Source of the DNA: Strigops habroptila
Lineage: Eukaryota; Chordata; Aves; Psittaciformes; Psittacidae
Assembly: GCF_004027225.2 (NCBI RefSeq)
Contig: NC_044301.2
Span: 25,360,210 to 25,424,209 of the forward strand
Reading direction: 5' to 3'
Length of the DNA: 64,000 bases
The first letter of the stretch is position 1. The number at the start of each line of letters is the position of its first letter. Below the pieces are notes generated by a model. The model had not been told where the DNA came from. It did not search any database and saw only the letters and a program-made list of their open reading frames with translations. Of the stretch, positions 33,801-44,599 are shown in pieces. The translations under genes and the position numbers were made by a program.

Positions 33801-36164
33801 TGCTGAGCAGAAGCTTGTGCAGCTTCCAGCACTGGGGCAGGGCCCAGACTGTGACAGCTAGCTTATTAATTGTAATAATTACAGCCACATACAATTATTG
33901 TTCCACAATTGTGACTGGCTTATTATTGTACCAAGTATGTTCTTCTAGTCTGATGTTGTACACATGCTGTACTTAACGTGAAAGCGATACTTAAGAACTA
34001 GTTGTTCTGCTGATTTTATGGCCTAATTAGTTTAGTAATGTGAAGTACTTAATTTTATTTATAAACTAGAGAAGAGTGCCAATGAAGAACTAATTCTCTA
34101 GATAGCTTATGCTGCCAATTTAAATGTCTGTTTGAACAGTCTGTAAAGCTTGATTAAGGCTTTTTATTGAAAAATTTGAGAACAGATCAATTTTAGGCTG
34201 TGCCCTGTTTTGCTGTGTAGATGAACGATGCTTGTTAGATGCACAGTGCTCCACAGCTTCTGTGCTATTTAGCATTTAAACATCTTTAAAGCTCAGATTC
34301 CATTAGTAGCTTTAAATTTTACTGAATTTATTGGCAATTTTTATGTTTACCAGTCCCTTGCAGAGATGGGAGGACAGGCTTGCCTGGCCTCTTGTGGAAG
34401 TGGTTTCTCTAATATTAAAGTACATCTACATAAGGTACACATGCAGATCCCTGCTTCCCTGCACATCTGCATAAGAAAAATAGTGGAAACTGAGGTCTAA
34501 GAGAGGGGGTTTTCATCTGATTAAGAGAATTATAACATATTGCAGAAAACAAAACCACACTGAGTAGGCAAAAGGTGTCATGTATATTCTGTTGCCAGTA
34601 CTCAGGAATATTTTCCAGTTATCTCAAACTGAGGTGCTGTATGTACGCATAGCTAGTGAAGTAATACTCTTAAATCTTTGTTGATCATTTGATGGCTTTT
34701 ATCTATCAGTCATGTATTTGTCAGTGGAACTTTATTGCTGAATACAAGGAACTCTTCAGGGAATAAAACAAAATATCCTAAAAGTAATTTGGTGACAGGT
34801 TGCCTGCTCCTGGAACCATAAAATAGATTGTTACACCCACATACAGATTTGCATTTGCAAACTTGATTGTGGGGCCAAATTACCTTACTTTTGCTTTCCA
34901 GAAATCTCTTTCACATGTACCAAATTCCTGTCTTCAACATGTGAATAGAAATGCCTGGAAATTTTGCAGGCTCTTGAATGTGCAAAGCATGACTTGCTGT
35001 AACAAATCCTTATTTTGAATATCAACTAAATCCAGACCTTATGTCTAGAATTCAATTTCTTTGTTCAAAACTGATACAAAGATGACTTCAAGGGGTAGCC
35101 TCACCTAAATACATTCAACTAAGTGTCCATCTATACCATGCCATGTTCTGTACTTGGTGAGTAAAAATGCCAACAGAAACTGTGCCTATGTAATGTACCG
35201 TTTCCCTTATGTGTGTTAACTGAAGCATCTGCACAGATGCATTAATTCAAATAACTTTACCTCTTCAGGATATTTTGGTAATGAACAGCTACAGCATCTT
35301 TACAGTTAAAATAATAATGTAGTTAGTCCATTAATCTAGCCTTCAAGATAGAGAAGGTGCAAAAAGGATCATCACATGTACAAAGCTTATTAATGTCTCT
35401 CCACTAGCATATTATTTGACAAGCAGCACAGGTATTCAAGAAATTTATCTGAAGACTTCTGCAAATTAAGGGGTTTTTGCATTTCTCATAAGTCTACTAG
35501 CTCAAACCAAAGATATCTGTTTCTCAATATCAAACACTCCTTAAAAGTAGTAATGCTGCACTAGTATCACCGATAGATATTAAGCTGTGGCTGATGTGCT
35601 ATTTAATTCCTCTCTATTTGTGAGCTTGCTTTGTTAGATGTATCGAATTCTGCAAGCTTTCTAGAATAGGTAATTAGTTGTTGGGTTGGGGTGGTGTTTT
35701 AAACTTTACAGGGTTTTTTATTTGAGGAAAATGACATTTCCTTCTGTTGCTGCCCTTTACAGGGCCATGACCACAGAGCTGGCTGCCTGCAGAAGCACTT
35801 CCAGACAAGCTGTTCATGTACCCTTTTTGGTAGTGCTTGGAGTTTCTTGTCCTATGGGGCTGTCCAGGTAGGACCAACTTTAGAGACATAAAAACACTAA
35901 CTGCAGTTGCTCTCATCTTCCCACCCACTGAAGCCAATTCTGTTAAGACTTAGAGAAGTAGCCCTTTTCCCTTTTCTCCCTCTTCCCCAAGTATCACTGA
36001 GTAAAAGTGATTGGTTTGTTGGATTTTGGTAGTAGGTGTTTATATTATTTTTTATTTTGCAGTCCATAAAACACCCCTCAATTTGTGAAATGTTAAATAG
36101 CAAGCAATGAACTGGCTTTTGAAGGAATTGTCTAAAGCATGTGGGAGAATTAGGAATTGCATAC
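30848..36164 (-). other. SMPD3 intron
   Basis: A 5.3-kb intron of ordinary AT-rich sequence. I see no transposable element or ORF worth naming. Confidence 0.85.
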
Positions 36165-36228
36165 TTCTGTAGGTTATCTGGAGTGCACACTTCTTCATCA
36201 TACAGTCCTTCAGGATCCAACAAGGTAC
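36165..36228 (-). CDS. SMPD3: SMPD3 coding exon
   Basis: A 64-bp exon encoding (G)TLLDPEGLYDEEVCTPDNLQ(K). It has acceptor ttcacag and donor GTATGC, with split codons at both ends that close correctly on the adjacent exons. It matches the GLYDEDVCTPDNLQK segment of SMPD3 (family knowledge). Confidence 0.95.
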
Positions 36229-37103
36229 CTGTGAAGAGAAAGGGAGATGTGACTGTCCCAGCACACCTCCTGTGACCTACCTCAGGAAGCTTCTGGGGGC
36301 AGAGGTGTGTGAAGACAGCATCTGTGGGGGGAGAGGGGACTGCGCTGAGAGCACGTTGTGTTCACCGTTCCTCTATCCAGACCTCCCTGCTGCCTGCTAC
36401 CTTCCAAAACATTGCCTCTACCCTTCCAGCATTGGGGCAGTTTCTCAGCCCGTGTCTGATTTTTTTGTTTGTTTGTTTGTTTGCTTGTTTTTCTGCTACA
36501 ACAGAGTAAAGCCATGTTATCAAACAGTTCCACATTCTTACCTTTAGTATCTTCACAGTTATAATTGCTCCTCTAGAGAAAGTCTAATTCCTGAACTAAA
36601 GATTCACCAAGTTCAACTGAGTTTCACCAGGTATGAATAGCTCACAGTTCCATGAAACATTTTATAAGATGAATCCTACAAGTTCGTAGTGTTGTTGAAC
36701 TTTGTTCCATCCTTGCTTACAGTATTTATAGAACACCAAACGGAACATTCTGATCAAAAGCTGCAGGCTTTCACTGCATGCAGAAAGTACAGAAACAATA
36801 ATTTGGCTCCTCCCCACGTAATCTAGAGATTATTTTTAAGTAGAATAGGTGTGGGAAGGCATTCAACGAGTTTGATGCTTAAGTTCTAGAATGTGGACTG
36901 AAGTTTGTGATCTCTGGTTCTTAATTATAATTCAACAAGACACTGTTAAGGCTTATAAAATACATGTTACAGAAAAACCCCTTGTAAATATTTGGTCTCC
37001 ACCAAATTCTTACTCGCAGTTAGCTGAACTATCTGCTGCTTATAGATGTTGTGTGAGTGAGACAAAGAAATGTTCATACACTTATGGTTAGAGAAGGTCT
37101 TAC
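36229..37103 (-). other. SMPD3 intron
   Basis: Contains a (TTTG)n simple repeat at 36,461-36,490; nothing else was recognised. Confidence 0.85.
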
Positions 37104-37193
37104 CGATTGCCCATGGTTTATCCTCCCCAGGACCAATTCGGCATGGGTCTTTGTAGTGTATGAACAGAGAATGTTGTTGCTCCAGCTTGTCCT
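37104..37193 (-). CDS. SMPD3: SMPD3 coding exon
   Basis: A 90-bp exon encoding (E)DKLEQQHSLFIHYKDPCRIG and on to KPWAI(G). Acceptor ccctgcag and donor GTAAGA. It is colinear with SMPD3 and intact. Confidence 0.95.
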
Positions 37194-39961
37194 CTGCAGG
37201 GAAAGCACAAGCCCAAGAAAAGGCACATCAGCTATGTGTGGTGAACCTTGGACAACCATGTGTCCTGCCACAACGAAGGCAAGTCCTCCTTCCTGCTCGA
37301 TACACATACACACGGTTGATTTGAACCAGTTCAGTAGCAGCTGTACTGCACAGCACTATCTTGTCTTGATCAGAAATCCCAGCAAATGCTTGATAGTAAC
37401 AGTGCTTTCCTACAAAGTCTTTCATAGAAAGACATTTTCAGTAGTGTCTAGCAGTAAACTGAAGTGAGTTTTCCAGTGCATTTCCTCTCCCTGCCATTGA
37501 CACTGCATGGCTTACACTGGGACAAAACTTTAGTTGAGATGGATCATCCCATGGAGGATTGGACTGACTCCACAGTGGCAATGTGAATGGCTGTTGTGGG
37601 TGTATATACACATCTTGGTAAGTTCGAAGATAAAAGTTTGTGCTTTACTCACTTCAGAAAAATTCACTGAATGTTTTCCAAGCTATAACAGATAAGAGAA
37701 AGGGCAGACAATTGATAATTCACTCGGGATATTATCTATAGCATTAAAGTCATTCTAAACATAATCAGCATGACCTATCAACTTTAAATGAATTTCTTCC
37801 TAATTGCTGCTATACTCCTTGCATTTAGCACATCAAGCTCCTAGGATTATTTAGTAAGAGATCCTACAAAAATGTATATAGCAGAATTTCAGACACTGAA
37901 CAAATAAGCAAGTTCTAGTTCTATGCATGCTGTTTGACATACTTGGGAAACAAGCACAACCAGAACTGGAACACACCAGCTGCTACAATTCCATTTGTGT
38001 TAAATGGCAAAGAAACTGGCAACAGCTCCTGTTAACTTTCTTGCAGCACTTTTACACCTTTTACAAGGTTAAAACTTCTTAGCAACACTTGAAGGTTTTC
38101 TCTTGGGCCCAACAGAATATTCACCTGTGTTTGGAGCTGCTGCTGTAACATACTTGTTGCTGTCTATTGCCAAGACAACATGTAAGTACACATGAAAATG
38201 GACTCCTCTGAAGTGGGAAACAAAACTTTAAACTGTGGGCTGTGTATCTTAGCCAGAATGCAGCTCACACACTGCAGGAATCGCATTAGATCTCCTTGTG
38301 TGAAATGCTGTTCTTGACAAGGGAAGAAGCTCTTGACCTCTCCCTGTTAAGAAGGAAGCAGAGCACAAATGTGGAGTGCAGTAGTACTGCATCCATAGCT
38401 GTAGGCATGTTTGCCATTTTCTTACTAGTAGTTATTAATAGAGCTGACTGTCCTTCAGCTACTGCATCCACACCAGCCGATCTATCTCACTACATGCTTC
38501 TAGCCTCCCCCCACCTCCCCTAATTATCTCGTGACCTTGAGAACATCCTCATAATTGCAGGCAGATTGAAAAATTAACTTGGCAGGGTACCCTGGAGTTG
38601 TGGCAGTGGATGGGAGGACTGACCTCTCTAAGATTTGACAGGGATGCAATGCAGAGAATTGCTTGTTCTGCCTGAACAGCCAAGTGGTTTGTTTAATATT
38701 TATGGAAAAGTAGATGATGAAACCTGGGCAATTGTTCATTTCTCCAGGTTTTCCCTTGTTATATGTCTACAAAATTTTCCTCAAAACCAAGATGATAGAT
38801 TAAAATTTTGTTATGACTGATTTGCAACTGTGGCACTGACAGCAACAAGTCACAGCTGATGAGACAAACTTAACCCATCTGACTGGAAGGCTTTTTATCT
38901 TATGCTAAAAGGTTTAAAAACATTAATAGATTTCTACATATGATGTCAGTCAAAATCAACCTGACCTTTCCAATAACGTTCCCACTAAGTGTATGAGTGT
39001 TTTCATAATGTTCTGTAAAGCTGGAGGGGAAAAGTGAGTTGCAGAAAATTTGTCATAAGCAAAAAAAAGCTGTTCTGTCAATACAGCTAAGAATAGAAAC
39101 TTGATATTCACTGGAACATTAATTACTTGCCATGTCAGTCTGTGGAGTGGGAAAGAATACAGAAAATCATACACAGAACCACAGAAAGCTGACAATTGCT
39201 TAAAAAAAATAAATGTTCAGTTCCCTGTAATGCTAACAAATGTCCTTAAAACAATGAGTAATGTAAAAATGGAGGAGAAAAAAACATTGCGTTACTCTTG
39301 CTTAGAGCATAAGGAAAGAAAGCAATCTAGAAATAAAAGATAAAGTAGCCAGCTTAATTTCAGTTTCCAGGCTGAGTGAATTTTAAAGGGGAGGGGGGTA
39401 AATAAGCAGCAGAGATAGCAAAGATAAAATGGATTTTTATAACCTACTTTTCAGTCCTTAGTAGTAGTAGTTGCAATGTTTACAACTATTATTTGCAAAA
39501 GCAAATAGTTGCAGGTCACAACAGCATTAATTATACCCTGTGCTTCTTGTGCAAGATCTAGGTTAGAGGGCCAGAACTTCCTGGGTGGAGAACACTGACC
39601 ATACGTTCTGCCTCTCTGCTTCACTCCCATCTCTCTCCTCATGCTGCACAGCCCTATTCATTTTCCATTTGCCATCTGGCTAGGTAGTCTCCCGTTGCTA
39701 TGCAGCAGGCTGTTTATTTCCTTGATGGACACCTTTGCCTCCAGGCCACTCCATCCACCCAACAGTACTGCAAGCGAAACAGCCGCATCACAGATTTGAC
39801 AGCAGATATGGCCATTTGTATCCATCCCCCGGCTTCTGTCTCCCTTCACCAGCACTGCTCCAGTTGCCTCCTCAGCCTGTCTGTATAGCAGCTTGGCTAG
39901 CTGAAGGCCTCTTACTGAGCACATTTCTTCCCTCCTTCCCTAAAAAAACTCACTATCACAG
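37194..39961 (-). other. SMPD3 intron, part left of provirus C
   Basis: The left part of a 6.9-kb intron that carries provirus C and an LTR fragment. There is no other structure apart from AT-rich tracts. Confidence 0.8.
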
Positions 39962-40332
39962 TGTAGGAGAGGATGGAAACTATTTGATTGTTGCCAAAGA
40001 GAAGTAACTGCTTGGCTGGAGAAGAAAGAGTTAAAGAAGAAGCAAAGTACACTGTGTGATTAAGCAGAGCAACCCAGGTGGACAGGAGCAGGAGAACAGA
40101 AAGATAAGGAACTGGTTATTTTGGGACTGTTTGTGAAACAACGAAGAATGTTGGAAAAAACAAAACTGTAAACCAGGAACTAAACATGATGTGCTAAAAC
40201 TCGCTTGGTATAAAAGGTAGAGCAATAGGCTAAAAATATCTTTTGCTAGAATGGTATAAAAGCTAGAGCAATAGGCAATAAAGTGATTTGCTGCATGAAG
40301 ATGCTCTGAGTCCGTGCCTTTCATACGCCACA
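39962..40332 (+). repeat. Provirus C 5' LTR
   Basis: Starts TGTAGGAGAGG and ends CGCCACA. It has TATA-like gtataaaag boxes near 40,209 and 40,253 and the poly(A) signal AATAAA at 40,277-40,282. Confidence 0.95.
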
Positions 40333-40334
40333 AA

Positions 40335-40353
40335 TGGCTGCCTGAACTGGGAC
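40335..40353 (+). promoter_or_regulatory. Provirus C primer-binding site candidate
   Basis: TGGCTGCCTGAACTGGGAC begins two bases after the LTR. It resembles the tRNA-Lys3 PBS (TGGCGCCCGAACAGGGAC) with one extra base and two mismatches. The tRNA identity is uncertain. Confidence 0.5.
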
Positions 40354-40564
40354 ATGAATAGGAGGCTCACGGAGCCCAAACCGGTGGCATAGCCTGACTG
40401 AACCAGGAGCCGCGGGAACTTTGATATTGTGCACCCATCACCGTTAAGCAGGTGAGTGGTCGGGAACCGAGGGAGGGAAGTTATCCCGAGATCAGCAGCG
40501 CAGTCTGGAAGTAATGCACTGTCTGCTTGAAGCTCAGCATCGGCCCATATCGGGTCCGTAACTT

Positions 40565-41208
40565 GTGACTTTGTTAGAATGGATCCATGATAAAGTGCCT
40601 GACTTTCTAGCTGGCGGCACTTTCCAAATCCCCACTTGGCAAATTGTTGGTAAACGGCTGCATGATGCTGCTTCAAACAGGGACCCCACAGCAGGGAAGC
40701 ATTTGGCAACCTGGTGGCAGATCGTGGCCACTCTTCACCAGGTACAGACCAGCGCTGCCGCTGATGCTGTCACGTCTAAGGAAGCTACTGATGCTTGTGA
40801 GGGGGTAAAATCTCCTGAAGCCTCATCACCAGCTGCCCTCCCGTACCCCCTTCTGTCTCCCCGTCTGCGCCTCCTTTGTCGTCGCAGTCCTCACCGCTGA
40901 TCACGACGATCCTCGCGGCGCAAGCGCCTCTGTCAGGAGCGGCTGAGTCGGGTGATGACCCTGATAACCCTGATAATCCTAACGACCCTACAGACCCCTT
41001 TGATTCTGGTTTTGTTGATCCGGAGAAGGAGCCGGACTTGTTTCCTCCTCCTGCTGAGGTGCAGACATTTACAGGGAAGCAGGGGTGGGGTCCGGAGGAC
41101 CGATGGCAGGACTGCAGGCGGGAAGCTCTTAACCGAGGGGACATGGGAGTAGTGGTGGTGTGCCCAGTTGTCTATCGGCCACACCAGGCTCCCTCAAAGA
41201 CACGTTAA
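40565..41208 (+). pseudogene. Provirus C gag-like 5' segment
   Basis: Two overlapping open segments (40,565-40,900 and 40,876-41,208), neither opened by ATG at the stated start. The first encodes TLLEWIHDKVPDFLAGG and looks like a retroviral matrix N-terminal region. The second is rich in Asp/Asn/Pro repeats (DDPDNPDNPNDP) and ends near an FPPPAE stretch, typical of the linker between matrix and capsid. No capsid, protease or RT follows. Assignment to gag is by position and composition. Confidence 0.5.
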
Positions 41209-42309
41209 CAAAAAAAAAAAAAAAAATAAAGGGGAACTGGGATCGAGACTCCCCACAAGATAGACTATGGAAAGCCACATTCGTCTCGAACTTTTTAAAT
41301 CATAATGGCTAGCTCAGTCGGTAGAGCAGTTGGGGGGCCTTGCACATTTGGTAGGCTCTTTCTTTCACCCCAAAAACTCAGCCATAACAGCATGGAAGTT
41401 ACGCCACATCTTTATATGCACCTTTGTGTTAAAATAATTAAAAACTTATTAAAATTAATTGTTCCATATGCTATATGGAAATACAATTATTAAATTGCTA
41501 TATGAATAGACACAGAGTAAGGGCTGTGCACACGTGTGCGTGTGTGTGAGCACTTGCACATGCATCTGTGTGGTGTAACAAACATACATTGTGCATAATG
41601 CATAATGGATATTAACCACAGACCTTTATAACAGTAAAATATGTAATTATAGACACATGAATATAAACCGAGATTATTAAAGCCTGTATGAATATATATT
41701 TATATTATTTATAGCTGTATATGCAACAGTATATAGACATCTAGATACACAGAGTGTGCAGGCATATGGATGTATTATGACAAATTGTGTGCATAATACA
41801 CAGCATTTATCGTAAAAAACTCCTTTAAAACAATAAAAGCTTTAAAAAATATATGTTTTAAAGCCATATTCAATTAGTAAATTCTAATGATATGGGGTGT
41901 GGTGTGTATTATAGCAAATATAGTGTGTGTGTATAAAAAAAAATAGTCATAGTAAATGCTGCTAAATACATGCTATGACAGTGTAATTACCCAATTTAAA
42001 CCAATATGGATCTACAGCTATGTAGAGAGCTCTATGTTCATCTTTGTGTCTGTGTGCATCTGTTAGAACAAATACGCTTTGTGTCTCACTAAAGCTGGCA
42101 TTTATATTGATAAAATCTACTATATGTATTGATAAATATAAAGCTAACCTTTAACAATAAATACTGCTAAATATGGTTTATGAAAATAGAATTTTAAAAT
42201 GTTTTTCAATAGCCACTTTTTTTTAATGTTGGCACATAAGTAAGTGTGTTAAAATATATCAATTCACTTTTACATATTATATAGACAAAACTAATGAGCA
42301 GGTGCACAC
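41209..42309 (+). other. AT-rich insert of unknown origin inside provirus C
   Basis: Begins with an oligo(A) run (about 41,210-41,226) and is followed by about 1.1 kb of AT-rich sequence without long frames. A 22-base tRNA-like stretch lies near its start. Its composition is unlike the flanking viral parts. Because the LTRs are almost identical it cannot be decayed pol or env; it looks like captured sequence. Confidence 0.6.
41307..41328 (+). repeat. tRNA-Lys-like D-arm fragment
   Basis: GGCTAGCTCAGTCGGTAGAG plus CA is identical to positions about 5-26 of vertebrate tRNA-Lys(CTT), including box A. The rest of the tRNA (anticodon, T arm) is absent, so this is not a functional tRNA gene. Confidence 0.7.
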
Positions 42310-42609
42310 ATGCTGAGCAAGAGCGTGATTGTGTCTGTGTTATTTAAACATGGGTGTGAGGATTTTAATGGAATGTGTTACATGAATCTAAGCGACCACT
42401 CAGAATCAATTCATAAGAGTATCCAGAAATTGAAAGATTCAAACAAAGACTTGCAGCTAAATCAGGGGTGGGATGCTTTTGGTCTGTTTTCACAGCTCGG
42501 GAATTTTGGACCATGGGTCAAAAATATCGCAGGGTTTATTTTAATAGCTCTAATTGCAGTATTAATGATTGCCTTATGTCTTCCTTGTCTTTTTTCTTGT
42601 GTTCAATGA
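42310..42609 (+). pseudogene. Provirus C env transmembrane C-terminal fragment
   Basis: A 99-codon frame with a cysteine motif HGCEDFNGMCYMN (C-x6-C with Tyr where a second Cys is usual), a helical SIHKSIQKLKD segment, and GPWVKNIAGF followed by a membrane span (about residues 73-96) with Cys residues on the cytoplasmic side. These are features of alpha/gamma-type retroviral TM proteins. The fusion peptide and surface subunit are missing, so it cannot mediate entry. The start codon context is incidental, because the 5' border is a deletion junction. Confidence 0.7.
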
Positions 42610-42681
42610 TCAATCGAACGAAGTATGAATCGGGTTATGGTCACGCAGTTATATGCGAACCTTGCCCTTTCGCAGATAAAT

Positions 42682-42695
42682 AAAGAAGGGGGAGA
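42682..42695 (+). promoter_or_regulatory. Provirus C polypurine tract
   Basis: AAAGAAGGGGGAGA directly precedes the 3' LTR, as required for plus-strand priming. Confidence 0.85.
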
Positions 42696-43066
42696 TGTAG
42701 GAGAGGATGGAAACTATTTGATTGTTGCCAAAGAGAAGTAACTGCTTGGCTGGAGAAGAAAGAGTTAAAGAAGAAGCAAAGTACACTGTGTGATTAAGCA
42801 GAGCAACCCAGATGGACAGGAGCAGGAGAACAGAAAGATAAGGAACTGGTTATTTTGGGACTGTTTGTGAAACAACGAAGAATGTTGGAAAAAACAAAAC
42901 TGTAAACCAGGAACTAAACATGATGTGCTAAAACTCGCTTGGTATAAAAGGTAGAGCAATAGGCTAAAAATATCTTTTGCTAGAATGGTATAAAAGCTAG
43001 AGCAATAGGCAATAAAGTGATTTGCTGCATGAAGATGCTCTGAGTCCGTGCCTTTCATACGCCACA
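42696..43066 (+). repeat. Provirus C 3' LTR
   Basis: 371 bp, with one difference from the 5' LTR by eye. Followed by the TSD copy TCACAG at 43,067-43,072. Confidence 0.95.
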
Positions 43067-43261
43067 TCACAGCTGCCTTCCTATTTTGTCCTAATACATG
43101 TTAGTTTAACTACAGTATTCTGTAGCCATTACCACTTACTGTTCACCTCCACAGTGCATAATGGGTTCTTCTACCCGTCAGAGCACTTGCCAGCACCTTC
43201 TCAGACCATTCTGAGTTTACTTTGGATCATACAGTTGTGACCCATTTAATTTTTGGTACAT

Positions 43262-43430
43262 TGTCCTGGGTTCAGCTATAGCAGTCATTTTTCTCCTTCT
43301 TAGTAGCTGGTGCAGTGCTGTGTTTTTTAACTTTCAGCCTGGGAACAACGCTGATAATACTGGTGTTTTTAGTTGTTGCTAAGTAATGTTTACTCCGACC
43401 AAGGACTTTCTCAGTCTCATGCTTTGCTAG
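43262..43430 (+). repeat. LTR fragment of the element A family
   Basis: Starts TGTCCTGGGTTCAGCTATAG, identical to the LTR start of element A, in plus orientation. It breaks off within the U3 region at ctcatgctttgctag. The remaining LTR is absent. Confidence 0.85.
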
Positions 43431-44109
43431 AAATGAACACCAGAAGGGCTGTGTTTTGGGTTGATGATATTTTCTACCCTCTTAAATGTTTCTCCAACTT
43501 TGCTAAAGTCTTCTGTTACAAGTGTCCAACAGCTCCAAGCCATTGTGCAAGGCCAGCAAGGAGCTCTGCTGGCTGCCTGAGCTGTACTGAGCAGGAAGGC
43601 AGAAGGGATACACAAACACAATGATCTGCACCCTATGTTGGCAATTCAACTGTTAGCAAAATGTAACATCTATGTTTGGAAAAGGCTACCATCTCTGTGA
43701 ACTCACCAGCCATTAATTATGGCTTTGTGGAGTTCTTTTTTTCTAGTACCCTCAGTATCCAAATATAGAAGAAAAAAATATTAAAAACTCCCAGAAGTAC
43801 ACAGCATAAGTTAATTTTTTCCAAGACTGATTCAGCAATGTTTAGTTCTCTCTGCAGCATTAATCTCCTGTCTGTGTATTTGCACTATCAAATTATTTTT
43901 AACTGCATGAATTTACTTTTTTCTTCACAAAAATCCCATAACATCCATGTCTCAGACTCAAGGCTAGTACCTATTTTAGAAGCATATGTAGCAATTAAGT
44001 CTTTCCTTGCAAAAGCCAGTCACAAGTTCAGATACTGCTATAGCCCACAGGAACTTTCCTGTTTCTTTTTGGAATAGGCAGACACCAGGAAAACAAAACC
44101 TTGTCTTAC
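43431..44109 (-). other. SMPD3 intron, part right of LTR fragment
   Basis: No recognisable element. Confidence 0.7.
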
Positions 44110-44265
44110 CAGAGGAGCAGTTATCGAAGTTGAGATCTCCACAGATGACATCAAAAGCCACCAGCTCCTCTGGATTGCCTGTACTGGAGGAGGAGGTAGA
44201 TTTTCTGAATTCAGACAGCCAATCTTGAAGCATATCCAGTTGCTCACATTGAACAGTAGTATCTC
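44110..44265 (-). CDS. SMPD3: SMPD3 coding exon with catalytic Asp/Asn motif
   Basis: A 156-bp exon in phase 1-1, from acceptor gctacag to donor GTAAGA. It encodes (G)DTTVQCEQLDMLQDWLSEF and on through FDVICGDLNFDNCSS. The GDLN motif corresponds to the conserved GDFN of the family, whose Asp and Asn are active-site residues of the DNase I-like fold; Phe is replaced by Leu between them. The exon is intact. Confidence 0.95.
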
Positions 44266-44599
44266 CTGTAGCAAACAAATAAACAACCAAATAACTAAAC
44301 GAAGAAGCAAGACCTCCTGTTAGCAGGTTACTCAGCCACATGTTAGTTGCTAAGCTATTGCTAGACATCTTGAGAGAAATGGTGCAAGATAAAAATTGGC
44401 GTGGTTAATAGTATACTTAGCACATGGTGCATAGCCCGTTACAGAGTTCATTAGGAACTATTGGGAATCCGAGGAGGAGATTGACTGGTGGACCTGCACT
44501 CTACCATCCCTGAGAGTAGCAAGTCAGCCACCCAAAAGAAAAGAACTTCAGGATCCCCTACCTTCTTGCCATCGGGCAGATGGAAGGAACCTAGGAGAC
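44266..44599 (-). other. SMPD3 intron, possibly the 5' margin of a CR1
   Basis: The part from about 44,440 may already be CR1, but the border is unclear. Confidence 0.4.

Larger units (their letters stand above)
39962..43066 (+). mobile_element. Provirus C: young, deleted class II-like ERV
   Basis: A 3105-bp provirus with two 371-bp LTRs (39,962-40,332 and 42,696-43,066). By eye the LTRs differ at one base (cccaggtgg versus cccagatgg). It is flanked by a perfect 6-bp duplication TCACAG (39,956-39,961 and 43,067-43,072). The internal part keeps a gag-like 5' segment and the C-terminus of env TM. All of pol and most of env are gone, replaced by AT-rich sequence. The 6-bp duplication and LTR layout fit alpharetrovirus/ERVK-like class II elements. 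It sits in the SMPD3 intron, antisense to the gene. Confidence 0.93.

Noticed and set aside
33840..33960. AT-rich partly palindromic stretch in an SMPD3 intron
   Set aside because: Could be a conserved regulatory element, but nothing in the sequence itself supports it without comparison.
41307..41328. A functional tRNA-Lys gene
   Set aside because: Only the D-arm part matches; the acceptor stem, anticodon and T arm are missing.
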